Assembly: GCF_900177545.1 (NCBI RefSeq) | Contig: NZ_FXBQ01000001.1 | Coordinates: forward strand, 1,382,122 to 1,446,121 | Direction of reading: 5' to 3' | DNA length: 64,000 bases | Source: Maritimibacter sp. HL-12 | Lineage (GTDB): Bacteria; Pseudomonadota; Alphaproteobacteria; Rhodobacterales; Rhodobacteraceae | Part shown: in pieces, positions 36,341 to 45,529 of the stretch | Numbering within the stretch: position 1 is the first letter of the stretch | Layout: every line of letters starts with the position of its first letter | Position numbers and translations under genes: made by a program | Notes under the pieces: generated by a model | Told to the model about the DNA's origin: nothing | The model's input: the letters and a program-made list of their open reading frames with translations, nothing else | Database searches by the model: none

Positions 36341-36372
36341 AAAAAGAAAAGAGCGGGCCGAAGCCCGCTCTT
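36341..36372 (-). terminator. Rho-independent terminator of the porin gene
   Basis: On the minus strand a 10-bp stem AAGAGCGGGC / GCCCGCTCTT with tetraloop TTCG is followed by a T-rich tail TTTTCTTTTT, 26 bases downstream of the porin stop. Confidence 0.9.
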
Positions 36373-36397
36373 CCCCGATTTCAAATCCCGTGTGGGA

Positions 36398-37228
36398 TCA
36401 GAAGGCCATCGACACGCCCGCTTTCACGAGGGTGTTGGCGGTGTCTGCGTCACGGATGACAGCAGCGTCGACCGACATGCCGCCGCCGAGATCGTAGGAA
36501 CCGTTCAGGCCCCAGTCGATCCGGTCATCCGTGCCGTCGTCTTCGGCGAAGGCACCGATGGTGTAGGCACCGGTGGCGTAGGAGGCCGAAGCTTTCCAGT
36601 CCCAATCGGCAGTGATGTTGTCGTAGTCGACATCAACCGCGCCGGTGAAGCCCGACATCGTGGCGGAGCCACCGAGGCCAACATTCCAGTCAGCAGCCGA
36701 GTTGTCGTAGTTCCACTCACCGTAGACAGCGTAATCACCGAACGAGTAGGTGCCCTTCACGCCGAGGTCGCCGTTGGTGACGCCGGGCGAGAGGGTGTAG
36801 TAGGCCGACATGCCGAAGTCACCCCAGGTGTTGGAGTAGGTCGCGACCACGTCGTAGGTGCCGCCGGCACCGTTGGCGTCGAAGACGGCGGCGAGTTTGC
36901 CCCAGTCGCCCGACAGGTAGACCGAAGTTTCGGAAACCGACATGGTGTTGGTTGCCGAGGTACCGAACGCGGCGTCGGTGTGGTCGTCTTCCCAGGTCAC
37001 GCCGGGGGCGCCAACGGTGATGGTTGCGCCGAACTCGAGACCCATGTCGGTGGTGCTCATCATGCCCACGGTGAAGGACGAGTCGAGTTCCGGAGCGAAG
37101 GTGGCGCCGGTCGTCTCGTAGCCAACGCCGAAGTAGGCCGAGCCCGAGAAGGTGAAGTTTGCGTTGTCAGCAGCGGCGAAACCGGCGGTACCCACCAGGA
37201 TCGTCGAAGCAAGGAGAATCTTTTTCAT
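36398..37228 (-). CDS. Outer-membrane porin
   Basis: The 276-residue precursor begins with a signal peptide (MKKILLASTILVGTAGFAAA) followed by beta strands rich in aromatic/Gly alternation (ANFTFSGSAYFGVGYETTGA) and ends in AGVSMAF with the C-terminal phenylalanine of outer-membrane barrels. It is a Rhodobacter-type porin. The start is fixed by GAGGGAAACGAA before the ATG at 37228. It has its own terminator, so it is monocistronic. About 290 bases of non-coding DNA separate it from the divergent DUF3576 gene. Confidence 0.93.
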   Translation of the reverse strand: MKKILLASTILVGTAGFAAADNANFTFSGSAYFGVGYETTGATFAPELDSSFTVGMMSTTDMGLEFGATITVGAPGVTWEDDHTDAAFGTSATNTMSVSETSVYLSGDWGKLAAVFDANGAGGTYDVVATYSNTWGDFGMSAYYTLSPGVTNGDLGVKGTYSFGDYAVYGEWNYDNSAADWNVGLGGSATMSGFTGAVDVDYDNITADWDWKASASYATGAYTIGAFAEDDGTDDRIDWGLNGSYDLGGGMSVDAAVIRDADTANTLVKAGVSMAF

Positions 37229-37517
37229 TTCGTTTCCCTCGTTTTCTCTAAAGGTGCACCTCAATCCAGGGGAATCCGAATTGAGTATGCTGTTTCCTCG
37301 CTCTTTCCCCGGGTCTTTGCAAGCGATCCAGATCGCCCCCGCATATTGTGCCCCTGCATGGTGCATCTGTGCCACAGTTGGCCCGAGGGGCCGCGAGACG
37401 GGCCCTATATAGAGTGTGGCGCGCACCCCACCCCAAGCCCTGTATCCGGGAAAACGCTTGCCGCAGCTTTTTGCCTTGGTTACTTAGGGGCAGAACTTGG
37501 ATCAGCGGGGCTTTTTC

Positions 37518-38021
37518 ATGCGCATCGGGCAGACCACGACCAAGGTGCTCATCGTCACGGGGCTTTTTGCCCTTTCGGGTTGCGGTGACGGTGGCTTTGG
37601 CAACCTTTTCGGCGGCGGGCAGGAAACCACCGCCGCCGCTTACGAACGCCCCGCCCGCGAGCGCGCCCAGCCGGAACGCGAAACGATCTGGGACCTGTTC
37701 ACCGACCGCGACGACCCGAATACCACGGTCGAGGTCAACAAGTATCTCTGGAACGCCGCGCTCGACGTGCTGAACTTCCTGCCGCTTCAGGCCGCCGATC
37801 CGTTCACCGGCGTGATGGTGTTCGGCTATGGCACCCCGCCAGGCGGCGGGCGGGCCTACAAGGCCACCGTCTATGTGCGCGACCCGGCGCTCGATGCGCG
37901 CTCGATCGAGGTGGCCTTGCAATCGCGCGGCGGCCCGGTTTCGACGGAAGCCGCGCACCAGGTGGAAGACGCGATCCTCGCCCGCGCTCGCCAGTTGCGC
38001 ATCCAGGACCGCAACCTTTAG
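37518..38021 (+). CDS. DUF3576-family lipoprotein
   Basis: The 167-residue protein has a lipobox (LFALSGC) and the DUF3576 body: ETIWDLFTDRDDPNTTVEVN, KYLWNAALDVLNFLPLQAAD, and the acidic C-terminal helix. Members are found before leuS in Alphaproteobacteria. Function unknown; a role in the envelope is inferred from the lipid anchor. The ATG at 37518 has GGGG 10 bases upstream. A hairpin lies between it and leuS. Confidence 0.88.
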   Translation: MRIGQTTTKVLIVTGLFALSGCGDGGFGNLFGGGQETTAAAYERPARERAQPERETIWDLFTDRDDPNTTVEVNKYLWNAALDVLNFLPLQAADPFTGVMVFGYGTPPGGGRAYKATVYVRDPALDARSIEVALQSRGGPVSTEAAHQVEDAILARARQLRIQDRNL

Positions 38022-38062
38022 CGCGCGGCACTGGACCGCGCCGATTCGGCAGACTACACAAG

Positions 38063-38087
38063 CGCCGGGCCAACGCCCGGCGTTTTC
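38063..38087 (+). terminator. Hairpin with short T-run between the DUF3576 gene and leuS
   Basis: An 8-bp stem CGCCGGGC / GCCCGGCG with loop CAAC is followed by TTTT. It lies 23 bases before the leuS start, so it is a terminator or attenuator of the upstream gene. Confidence 0.7.
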
Positions 38088-38108
38088 ATTTCTCGGAGAA
38101 CCATCGCA

Positions 38109-40655
38109 ATGTCACGCTACGACGCGCGCAATATCGAGCCGAAATGGCAGAAGGCCTGGCAAGAGGCAGGCACCTTCGAGGCGAAGCGCGATCCGTCGAG
38201 GCCAAAATATTACGTGCTGGAGATGTTCCCCTACCCCTCTGGCCGGATTCACATCGGCCATGTGCGCAACTACACGATGGGCGACGTGGTCGCGCGCTAC
38301 AAGCTGGCCACCGGGCATAACGTGCTGCACCCGATGGGATTTGACGCTTTCGGCATGCCCGCCGAGAACGCCGCGATGGCCTCGGGCGGCCACCCGAAAA
38401 CCTGGACCTATGACAACATCGACACGATGGTGGAACAGATGAAGCCGCTCGGCTTCGGGCTCGACTGGAGCCGCATGTTTGCCACCTGCGATCCGGAGTA
38501 TTACGGCCAGCAGCAGGCGATGTTCATCGACTTCATGGAAAAGGGCCTCGTCTACCGCAAGAGCGCGGTGGTGAACTGGGACCCGGTGGACATGACCGTG
38601 CTCGCCAACGAGCAGGTGATCGACGGCAAGGGCTGGCGCTCGGGCGCCGAGGTGGAACGGCGCGAACTGACGCAGTGGTTCTTCAAGATCTCCGATTTCT
38701 CCGAGGAATTGCTGGAGGCGCTCGACGGGCTGGAGCACTGGCCCGAGAAGGTGCGGCTGATGCAAGCCAACTGGATCGGCAAATCGCGGGGCCTGCGCTT
38801 TGCCTTTCCGCCGGTGGGCGAAGGCGAGGCCATCGAGGTGTTTACCACCCGGCCCGACACGCTGATGGGGGCCTCGTTCGTCGGCATTTCGCCCGATCAC
38901 CCGATTGCGAAGAAGCTGGAAGCGGAAAACCCCGAGATCGCGGGTTTCGTGGCGCAATGCCGCAAGGGCGGCACCACGGCGGAAGCCATCGAGACGGCGG
39001 AAAAGCTGGGGATGGACACAGGGCTGCGCGTGACGCATCCGCTTGATCCCGATTGGGAACTGCCGGTCTGGATCGCCAACTTCATCTTGATGGACTACGG
39101 CACCGGCGCGATCTTCGCCTGCCCCGCGCATGACCAGCGCGACCTTGATTTTGCCCGGAAATATGAACTGCCGGTGATCGACACCTTCTATGCCCTCGAT
39201 GATCCCAAGCCGGTGGTGCGCGAGGCCTTCGTGCCGCCGAAGAGCGAAAAGGTGAAGTGGATCAACCACTTCGCGGGGCTCGACGAGGCCACTGGCGAGG
39301 AAGCCATCGAGGCCACGATCCGCTTCGCCGAGGAAAAAGGCTGGGGCACGGGCGTGACCCAATACCGCCTGCGCGACTGGGGCCTTTCGCGCCAGCGCTA
39401 TTGGGGCTGCCCGATCCCGGTGGTGCATTGCGACGCCTGCGGCGTGGTGCCGGAGAAGAAAGAGAACCTGCCGGTGAAGCTGCCCGACGACGTGAGCTTC
39501 GACGTGCCCGGCAACCCGCTCGACCGGCACCCGACATGGCGCGATTGCACCTGCCCGAAATGCGGCGCACCGGCGAAGCGAGAGACCGACACGATGGATA
39601 CCTTCGTCGATTCGTCGTGGTATTATGCCCGCTTCACCAACCCGCATGCGGATACACCCACAGTGGCCGAGGACGTGGATTACTGGATGAACGTCGATCA
39701 ATACATCGGCGGCATCGAGCACGCGATCCTGCACCTGCTCTATTCACGCTTCTTCGCCCGCGCGATGCACATCTGCGGTCACCTGCCGGAGAAATCCAAA
39801 GAGCCGTTCAACGCGCTGTTCACCCAAGGCATGGTCACCCACGCGATCTACATGACCCGCGACGAGAAAGGCCGCCCGGTCTATCACTACCCCGAGGCGG
39901 TGGACCTGCGCGACGGCAAGGCGTTCCTCAAGGAGAGCGGTGCCGAGGTGGAGGTGATACCCTCCGCCAAGATGTCGAAATCCAAGAACAACGTGGTCGA
40001 TCCGGTCGACATCGTGGAAACCTACGGCGCCGATACCGCCCGCTGGTTCGTGATGTCGGACAGCCCGCCGGAACGTGACGTGGAATGGACGGCGGCGGGT
40101 GCCGAGGCGGCGGCGAAGCACCTCGCACGAGTCTGGCGGCTGGCCGACGAGATTGCCGGGGCGAGCGGGCCGGGAGAGGGTGACGACGACCTTTTGCGCG
40201 AGACGCACAAGACGATCGACGCGGTGACCAAGGGGATCGACGGTTTCCTGTTCAATACATCGATCGCCAAGCTCTACGCCTTCACCAACACCGTGCAGAA
40301 ATCCAACGCGGGGGCCGAGGCCAAGCGCGCGGCGATGAGGGTCATGGCGCAGCTCATGGCGCCGATGACGCCACACCTCGCCGAAGAAGTCTGGGCGCAT
40401 CTGGGCGGCGAGGGGCTGGTGGCAAACGCGCCCTGGCCGGTTGCCGATCCGGCGCTTCTGGTGTCCGACAGCCTGACCCTGCCGATCCAGGTCAACGGCA
40501 AGCGGCGCGACGAAATCACCGTGCCGAAAGACATGGCCAAGGACGAGATCGAGGCGCTGGCGCTGGCGACCGATGGCGTGCAGCGCGCGCTTGATGGCGC
40601 GGTGCCGAAAAAGGTGATCGTGGTGCCCGGCCGGATCGTCAACGTGGTGGCCTGA
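38109..40655 (+). CDS. leuS: Leucyl-tRNA synthetase
   Basis: The 848 residues contain the class Ia signatures: [19 protein letters not shown] (HIGH), the editing insert ([20 protein letters not shown]), [15 protein letters not shown], and [15 protein letters not shown] (KMSKS). Length is usual. It is followed after 4 bases by holA. Confidence 0.98.
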   Translation: MSRYDARNIEPKWQKAWQEAGTFEAKRDPSRPKYYVLEMFPYPSGRIHIGHVRNYTMGDVVARYKLATGHNVLHPMGFDAFGMPAENAAMASGGHPKTWTYDNIDTMVEQMKPLGFGLDWSRMFATCDPEYYGQQQAMFIDFMEKGLVYRKSAVVNWDPVDMTVLANEQVIDGKGWRSGAEVERRELTQWFFKISDFSEELLEALDGLEHWPEKVRLMQANWIGKSRGLRFAFPPVGEGEAIEVFTTRPDTLMGASFVGISPDHPIAKKLEAENPEIAGFVAQCRKGGTTAEAIETAEKLGMDTGLRVTHPLDPDWELPVWIANFILMDYGTGAIFACPAHDQRDLDFARKYELPVIDTFYALDDPKPVVREAFVPPKSEKVKWINHFAGLDEATGEEAIEATIRFAEEKGWGTGVTQYRLRDWGLSRQRYWGCPIPVVHCDACGVVPEKKENLPVKLPDDVSFDVPGNPLDRHPTWRDCTCPKCGAPAKRETDTMDTFVDSSWYYARFTNPHADTPTVAEDVDYWMNVDQYIGGIEHAILHLLYSRFFARAMHICGHLPEKSKEPFNALFTQGMVTHAIYMTRDEKGRPVYHYPEAVDLRDGKAFLKESGAEVEVIPSAKMSKSKNNVVDPVDIVETYGADTARWFVMSDSPPERDVEWTAAGAEAAAKHLARVWRLADEIAGASGPGEGDDDLLRETHKTIDAVTKGIDGFLFNTSIAKLYAFTNTVQKSNAGAEAKRAAMRVMAQLMAPMTPHLAEEVWAHLGGEGLVANAPWPVADPALLVSDSLTLPIQVNGKRRDEITVPKDMAKDEIEALALATDGVQRALDGAVPKKVIVVPGRIVNVVA

Positions 40656-40659
40656 GCCG

Positions 40660-41682
40660 ATGAAACTCGCCCCCCGCGATGCCCCCCGCTTTTTTTCGAA
40701 GCCGGACCCGGGCCTTTCGGGAGTGCTGATCTACGGTGCCGACGCAATGCGGGTGGCGCTGAAGCGGCAGGAACTGATCGCCAATCTCGTCGGCCCGAAC
40801 GGCGACGAGGAAATGCGGCTGGCGCGCATTCCGGCCAGCGAGCTGCGAAAGGACCCGGCCCAGCTTTCCGACGCGATCAAGGCACAAGGCTTCTTTCCCG
40901 GCCCGCGCGTGGCTTTCGTGGAAGAGGCCACCGACACGCTCGCCAAGACGATCACCGCTGCGCTCGACGACTGGGCAGCAGGGGATGCCACGGTGGTGGT
41001 GACCGCCGCAAGCCTGACCCCGCGCTCGGCCTTGCGGAAGTTTTTCGAGGCCCACAAGAACGCCTATGCCGTGGCGATCTACGACGATCCGCCCAGCCAG
41101 GCCGAGATCGAGGCGGAGTTGCGCACGGCCGGGCTCGCCATCGTCAGTCCCGAGGCGATGACCGACCTCAAGGGGCTCGCGGGTGCGCTCGATCCGGGCG
41201 ATTTTCGCCAGACCATCGAAAAGCTCTCCCTCTACAAGCTGAACGATCCAACGCCACTTTCGCCCGCCGATGTGCTTGCCTGCGCGCCCTCATCCACCGA
41301 GGCGGAAATGGACGACGTGTTGCACGCGACCGCCGAGGCCCGACCGGAAGCACTTGGTCCTCTCCTGGGTCGGCTGGAAGCGCAGGGCGTCCAGCCGGTG
41401 GGGCTTTGCATCAACGCCACCCGGCATTTCCGCACCCTTCACCTGGCGGCGTCCGACCCCGAGGGCCCCGCAAAAGGCATCGCCCGCGCCCGCCCGCCGG
41501 TTCACTTCAAATCGCGCGACCGGATGATCCGGCAGGCGCAGTCCTGGGGCGTGCACAAGCTGGAGAAGGCGCTCGAATTGCTGATCGACACCGATCTGCA
41601 ACTGCGTTCCGCCTCACGCGCACCGCAGACCGCGCTGATGGAGCGGGCGTTGATCCGTCTGGCCCACATGGTCCGACGCTGA
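40660..41682 (+). CDS. holA: DNA polymerase III delta subunit HolA
   Basis: The delta subunit of the sliding-clamp loader. The 340 residues show the family motifs DPGLSGVLIYGADAMRVALK at the N-terminus, HKNAYAVAIYDDPPSQ in the middle and the C-terminal KLEKALELLIDTDLQLRSAS. It starts 4 bases after leuS. In many Alphaproteobacteria a small lptE gene sits between these two; none fits here. Confidence 0.95.
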   Translation: MKLAPRDAPRFFSKPDPGLSGVLIYGADAMRVALKRQELIANLVGPNGDEEMRLARIPASELRKDPAQLSDAIKAQGFFPGPRVAFVEEATDTLAKTITAALDDWAAGDATVVVTAASLTPRSALRKFFEAHKNAYAVAIYDDPPSQAEIEAELRTAGLAIVSPEAMTDLKGLAGALDPGDFRQTIEKLSLYKLNDPTPLSPADVLACAPSSTEAEMDDVLHATAEARPEALGPLLGRLEAQGVQPVGLCINATRHFRTLHLAASDPEGPAKGIARARPPVHFKSRDRMIRQAQSWGVHKLEKALELLIDTDLQLRSASRAPQTALMERALIRLAHMVRR

Positions 41683-41690
41683 GGACCGAC

Positions 41691-41749
41691 GGGGCGCAAG
41701 CTCGCAAACCGGCGCGCAAGCTCGCAAACCGGCGCGCAAGCTCGCAACC
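41691..41749. repeat. Three tandem 20-bp units after holA
   Basis: The unit GGCGCGCAAGCTCGCAAACC is repeated three times, the first copy with one base changed and the last truncated. It fills most of the space between the convergent holA and RTX genes. It has no coding support; function unknown, possibly a site of replication slippage. Confidence 0.8.
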
Positions 41750-41753
41750 TCAT

Positions 41754-44700
41754 TCATATGAACTCGATCGAAGCAAACTCGAAGATGCCTGGTTGCAGGT
41801 CGAGCAAGGCGACCGACGCAACACCCCACGTGACCACCAGATCATCCCCGTGTTGTTCCAAGCCAACGGTGCCTTCATCGACGCCCTCCAGGCGCAGGTG
41901 ATCTTCCAGGGGGTCGAAATCTCCGATCGCATCGGCCCCGCTCGACATATTGAACACGAACACATCCTCACCCTTGCCGCCAAACAGCAGATCGTCGCCC
42001 AGCATCCCGACGATCAGATCATCGCCTTTTTGCCCATAGACCGTGTCGTTGCCATCGCCACCGATCAGGGTGTCGTTCCCCGTGCCTCCCGCCATCTGGT
42101 TTTGGCCGGTGTCGCCATAAACCAGATCGTCGTCTTCACCGCCGTTGAGCGTGTCGTTCCCGCCGCCGCCGTAGAGGGTGTCGTTCCCACCCTTGCCTTT
42201 CAGCTTGTCATTGCCCGCACCGCCAAACATCTGGTCGTCGCCCACTTCACCGAACAGAAGGTCATTGCCCTCGTCGCCGTGGATCGTGTCGTTGCCCTCG
42301 CCGCCAAACAGCCGGTCGTCGCCCGTGCCGCCGTGAAAAAGATCATGCCCATCATCGCCATAAAGCGCATCGTGCCCCGCGCCGCCATCCAGGGCATCGT
42401 CTCCGTCGCCACCGGAGAGGTAGTCGTCTCCCGGGCCGCCATGGATTTCGTCGTTGCCCGCGGCACCGATCAGCCGGTCGTTGCCATCCTCGCCATATAA
42501 CGTGTCGTCGCCATCTTCGCCCTTCATCTTGTCGTTGCCGCCAGCCCCCGAGAGGTGATCGTTACCTGCGCCGCCCAACAGCCGGTCCTTTTCCTCACCG
42601 CCCACTAAGGTGTCGTTGCCGGCATCTCCGAAAAGCCAGGTGGAGCCTGCCTCGGCAAACAACTGGTCATCTCCCTCGCCGCCGAAGAGCCAGTCATTCC
42701 CCGGTCCTCCGTACAGCACATCATGGCCATCTTCACCGTAGAGCCTGTCGACCCCTTCTTCGCCATACAGGGTATCGTTACCTGTGCTTGCGTAGAGCTT
42801 GTCGTCACCGAGGCCCCCGTAGAGAACGTCCTCGCCCGCGTCACCGTAGAGCATATCGGGATCGTCGCCACCGAAGAGCCAGTCGTTGCCGGGACCGCCT
42901 GACAGGGTGTCGACCCCGGCATCGCCAAACAGGATGTCATCGCCTTCGCCGCCATTGAGCTGGTCGTTGCCAACCTCGCCGGAAAGGTAATCGTTGCCAT
43001 CATTACCCTTCAGAACATCATTGTGACCACCACCATAGAGCCTGTCGTTGCCGTCGCCGCCGGAAAGAACATCCTTGCCACCTTCACCCCACAGGGTGTC
43101 ATTGCCGGCACCACCGATCAGCCAGTCGTTGGCATCGCCACCGTGAAGCAGGTCATTTCCGTTTTGGCCTTTGAGGGTATCTTTTCCGGCTCCGCCCCAG
43201 ATCGTATCATCCCCGCCGACGCCGCTGATATCGTCATCGCCGTCGTCGCCATGCAGTTCATCGTTGCCTGCGTCCCCAAGGATCACATCAACGCCGAGCC
43301 CGCCGAAGATGGTGTCGTTGCCATCACCCCCTGACAGCAGATCATCCCCCGGCCCGCCGAGAATCTCGTCCATTCCCGCCGCCGTCGTGATCGTGTCGTT
43401 GCCATCGCCACCGTCGACGAGCACGCCGGGCTCTCCCGCCTGTCCAAACTCGGTGACGAACCAATCGTGCCCTTCCATGAGGATGACGCTTTGCGTGTGT
43501 TCGGTTCCCACCAATACGTCATCACCCGGACCGCCATGGAGCACGGTGACATCCCCGGCGAATGCCGGCACGCTGCCCGAAAGGTCGAGCGGACGGTTGA
43601 TCGCGAAGATCACGCTCGCCTGAACGGCGGAGGCGCTCAAAGGGCCACTCAGGCCGCGCAGGATCAGTGTCTCATCGCGGTAGCTGACCACGGCACCGTC
43701 AATCGTTGTCTGGATTTCCAGCTCACCCGGATCGTAGATCAGTGGCCAGGAGTTCAGATCGAGGCGATCGAGCGCGGGGTCGAAATCCGTGATTTCGTCA
43801 ACTTCGCCGTCGTAGCGAAGCACGAAGATGTCGCGCCCCGCCCCTCCGGTCATAATATCGGAGCCGGCACCGTCGACGATGGTATCGTCTCCGGCACCGC
43901 CTTCGATCCGGTCATCCCCCGACTCACCGACGAGCACATCGTCTCCGCTTGTGCCGAGCAGAGCGCCACCGTCCGCACTGGCAACCTGCTGTTCTCCGAT
44001 GCCGGAAAGGTCAATCTCCAGATCGGTGAGCATGCCCTCGGATTGCGTTCCGGCGATAATGCGCAAGGTTGAACCAATCTGCGTTGCGGCGATGGCCGAT
44101 ATATTGGTGAGGGCGGTGTCATGGCTGTCCGCGATAGAGTCCAGGTGCTGCAACTGCCCGCCGGGCAGAAGCAGGAACGACGACAAGCCATCGTCGCCCC
44201 CGCCCGCGATCAGAAATGTCATGCCGCCCGCTTCGGCCACCGCGATATCCTGGACCCCGCCGAAGCGGGTATCTCGCGTGTCGAGCACGTGGTCAGTCGC
44301 TGTCAGCCCGCCATCGCCATCGATATGAAAGACGCTGAGCGCGCCGTTGTCATCCATCGCGGTGGCAACGATCAGGTATGCCTGGCCACCGATCACGGCG
44401 GTGTCCATGGCCGTGGGCCGCATCAGGCCCAAGCCGTGCTCGGGACCGCTGCTATCAGTAGCCGTCAAGCCGGTGTCGGTATGCTCAAAGACAGTCAGCC
44501 CATTCTCGCTGTGCGACGCTGCGATGATGAACCGGGTCCCGTTCACGTTCACATCGGAAAATACCGCAATTTCATAGACATAAGTCGACGCCGTATCGTG
44601 AACGATGCTGGTCGTCTGCAGCGTGCCGCCATCCACACCATAGGCGCGGAAGCCGTCCTCCATCCCGGCGATCAGAACCTCGCCATCACCGGTGACATGC

Positions 44701-45080
44701 AGCGCCTCGGGCCGGATCGTGGAATTGTCGAGGCCCGAGTATTGTGCAATGGCCCCGATGCCGCCTGACGCGGAGATGTCGTAGGCACCGAGCGCGGTGC
44801 TCGAAGTCATCCCGATCAGCAGTTGCGCATTACCATTCGGCTGCTCGATCAGGGCGATATTGTCAGAAACGCCGATCGACCAGGACGGGTTGAAGAATGC
44901 GTAGTCGACAACCGAAGCCGCGCCCGCGCCGCCCAAGGCATAGCTTGCCAGGCCACCGTTGGAACCAGATGTGGAAAAAAACGCAACTTCCTCACCATCT
45001 TGAAAGATGAAAAGGTCTGAAATCGAAAAATCCAGAGCGGAATAGCCGCTCTGAACCAATCCCCTTACAGAAAACTGCAT
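41754..45080 (-). CDS. Large RTX calcium-binding protein with N-terminal propeller-like half
   Basis: The 1108 residues fall into parts. Residues 1-365 have no signal peptide and a repeating pattern of short strands (GGLASYALGGAG, DGFRAYGVDGG, NGLTVFEHTDTG, GALSVFHIDGDGG, DGLSSFLLLPGGQ), suggesting a beta-propeller. A first short RTX cluster is at 372-415, followed by an ITDFDPALDRLDL module to about 480. Residues 515-1042 have about 55 nonapeptides of GGxGxDxhx type, and the tail FDPLEDHLRL...IEFI is a type I secretion-like end. No exporter is nearby. Such proteins bind Ca and are usually secreted. Confidence 0.9.
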   Translation of the reverse strand: MQFSVRGLVQSGYSALDFSISDLFIFQDGEEVAFFSTSGSNGGLASYALGGAGAASVVDYAFFNPSWSIGVSDNIALIEQPNGNAQLLIGMTSSTALGAYDISASGGIGAIAQYSGLDNSTIRPEALHVTGDGEVLIAGMEDGFRAYGVDGGTLQTTSIVHDTASTYVYEIAVFSDVNVNGTRFIIAASHSENGLTVFEHTDTGLTATDSSGPEHGLGLMRPTAMDTAVIGGQAYLIVATAMDDNGALSVFHIDGDGGLTATDHVLDTRDTRFGGVQDIAVAEAGGMTFLIAGGGDDGLSSFLLLPGGQLQHLDSIADSHDTALTNISAIAATQIGSTLRIIAGTQSEGMLTDLEIDLSGIGEQQVASADGGALLGTSGDDVLVGESGDDRIEGGAGDDTIVDGAGSDIMTGGAGRDIFVLRYDGEVDEITDFDPALDRLDLNSWPLIYDPGELEIQTTIDGAVVSYRDETLILRGLSGPLSASAVQASVIFAINRPLDLSGSVPAFAGDVTVLHGGPGDDVLVGTEHTQSVILMEGHDWFVTEFGQAGEPGVLVDGGDGNDTITTAAGMDEILGGPGDDLLSGGDGNDTIFGGLGVDVILGDAGNDELHGDDGDDDISGVGGDDTIWGGAGKDTLKGQNGNDLLHGGDANDWLIGGAGNDTLWGEGGKDVLSGGDGNDRLYGGGHNDVLKGNDGNDYLSGEVGNDQLNGGEGDDILFGDAGVDTLSGGPGNDWLFGGDDPDMLYGDAGEDVLYGGLGDDKLYASTGNDTLYGEEGVDRLYGEDGHDVLYGGPGNDWLFGGEGDDQLFAEAGSTWLFGDAGNDTLVGGEEKDRLLGGAGNDHLSGAGGNDKMKGEDGDDTLYGEDGNDRLIGAAGNDEIHGGPGDDYLSGGDGDDALDGGAGHDALYGDDGHDLFHGGTGDDRLFGGEGNDTIHGDEGNDLLFGEVGDDQMFGGAGNDKLKGKGGNDTLYGGGGNDTLNGGEDDDLVYGDTGQNQMAGGTGNDTLIGGDGNDTVYGQKGDDLIVGMLGDDLLFGGKGEDVFVFNMSSGADAIGDFDPLEDHLRLEGVDEGTVGLEQHGDDLVVTWGVASVALLDLQPGIFEFASIEFI
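41955..43538. repeat. Array of 27-bp coding repeats (RTX nonapeptides)
   Basis: This stretch of the RTX gene encodes about 55 degenerate copies of a nine-residue unit (GGxGxDxhx). At DNA level it is an imperfect 27-bp tandem repeat, so recombination, assembly errors and length variation between strains are likely. Confidence 0.9.
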
Positions 45081-45352
45081 GCCCCGAACCCCCAGGATCG
45101 CACCCGGGACAGGCTGCAGGGAGGCACCGGCGCGCGCTGGTACCGGATTGTGACAAGACCACGGAGTTTTCGCTCATTTCCGAAGGAAACCGTAGGCCGA
45201 GGTTAACCGTGTTCGGTCTTTTTTCCTGCGCCCAGGTAACAAAAGCGAGATTTCGCAAACCCCGGTCCGAATTCTATTGATGGGCAAGATCGAATCAGAT
45301 AACGGCGGCCCGAATTCACTTCGGTCCGGCGCACGGCGCCTTGGAGGCTCAC

Positions 45353-45475
45353 ATGCTCACACGCGACGATCTGATCCGCGAACGCAGGATTCGTGGTGGC
45401 AACCTGCCGGGCCTTCTTCTTGTCTACTCGATATTGGTGGGCACCATGGCAGGAACTGCGCTGGCCATCCTCTGA
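45353..45475 (+). CDS. Small single-helix membrane peptide (40 aa)
   Basis: An ATG follows TTGGAGGCTCAC. The 40-residue product has a charged N-terminus (MLTRDDLIRERRIRGG) and one hydrophobic helix (PGLLLVYSILVGTMAGTALA). It lies in the 450-base gap between the divergent RTX gene and the ABC ATPase gene. No family is recognised; small membrane proteins of this size are often regulatory. Expression is not shown. Confidence 0.5.
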   Translation: MLTRDDLIRERRIRGGNLPGLLLVYSILVGTMAGTALAIL

Positions 45476-45529
45476 ACGGGTCAGCGCATCGGGCCGGTTG
45501 CGCAATCGGCGCGCCCGGCCTCGAGTCCG

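Noticed and set aside
37229-37517. Region between porin and the DUF3576 gene examined for an RNA gene
   Set aside because: No convincing promoter-terminator pair or tRNA-like element; probably promoter DNA for both divergent genes.
35486-37588. 700-codon frame on the plus strand
   Set aside because: Runs antisense through the YggS and porin genes, both of which have family motifs and terminators; no ribosome site.
38112-39734. 540-codon frame opposite leuS
   Set aside because: Antisense shadow in a GC-rich gene, with no domain likeness.
41406-42500. 364-codon plus-strand frame in holA and the RTX gene
   Set aside because: Its repetitive Val/Ala-rich product is the antisense of RTX repeats; there is no start signal.
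45192-45230. Plus-strand hairpin followed by six T (TCTTTTTT)
   Set aside because: The stem is only about five pairs with a wobble and no plus-strand gene lies upstream, so it is unlikely to be a terminator.
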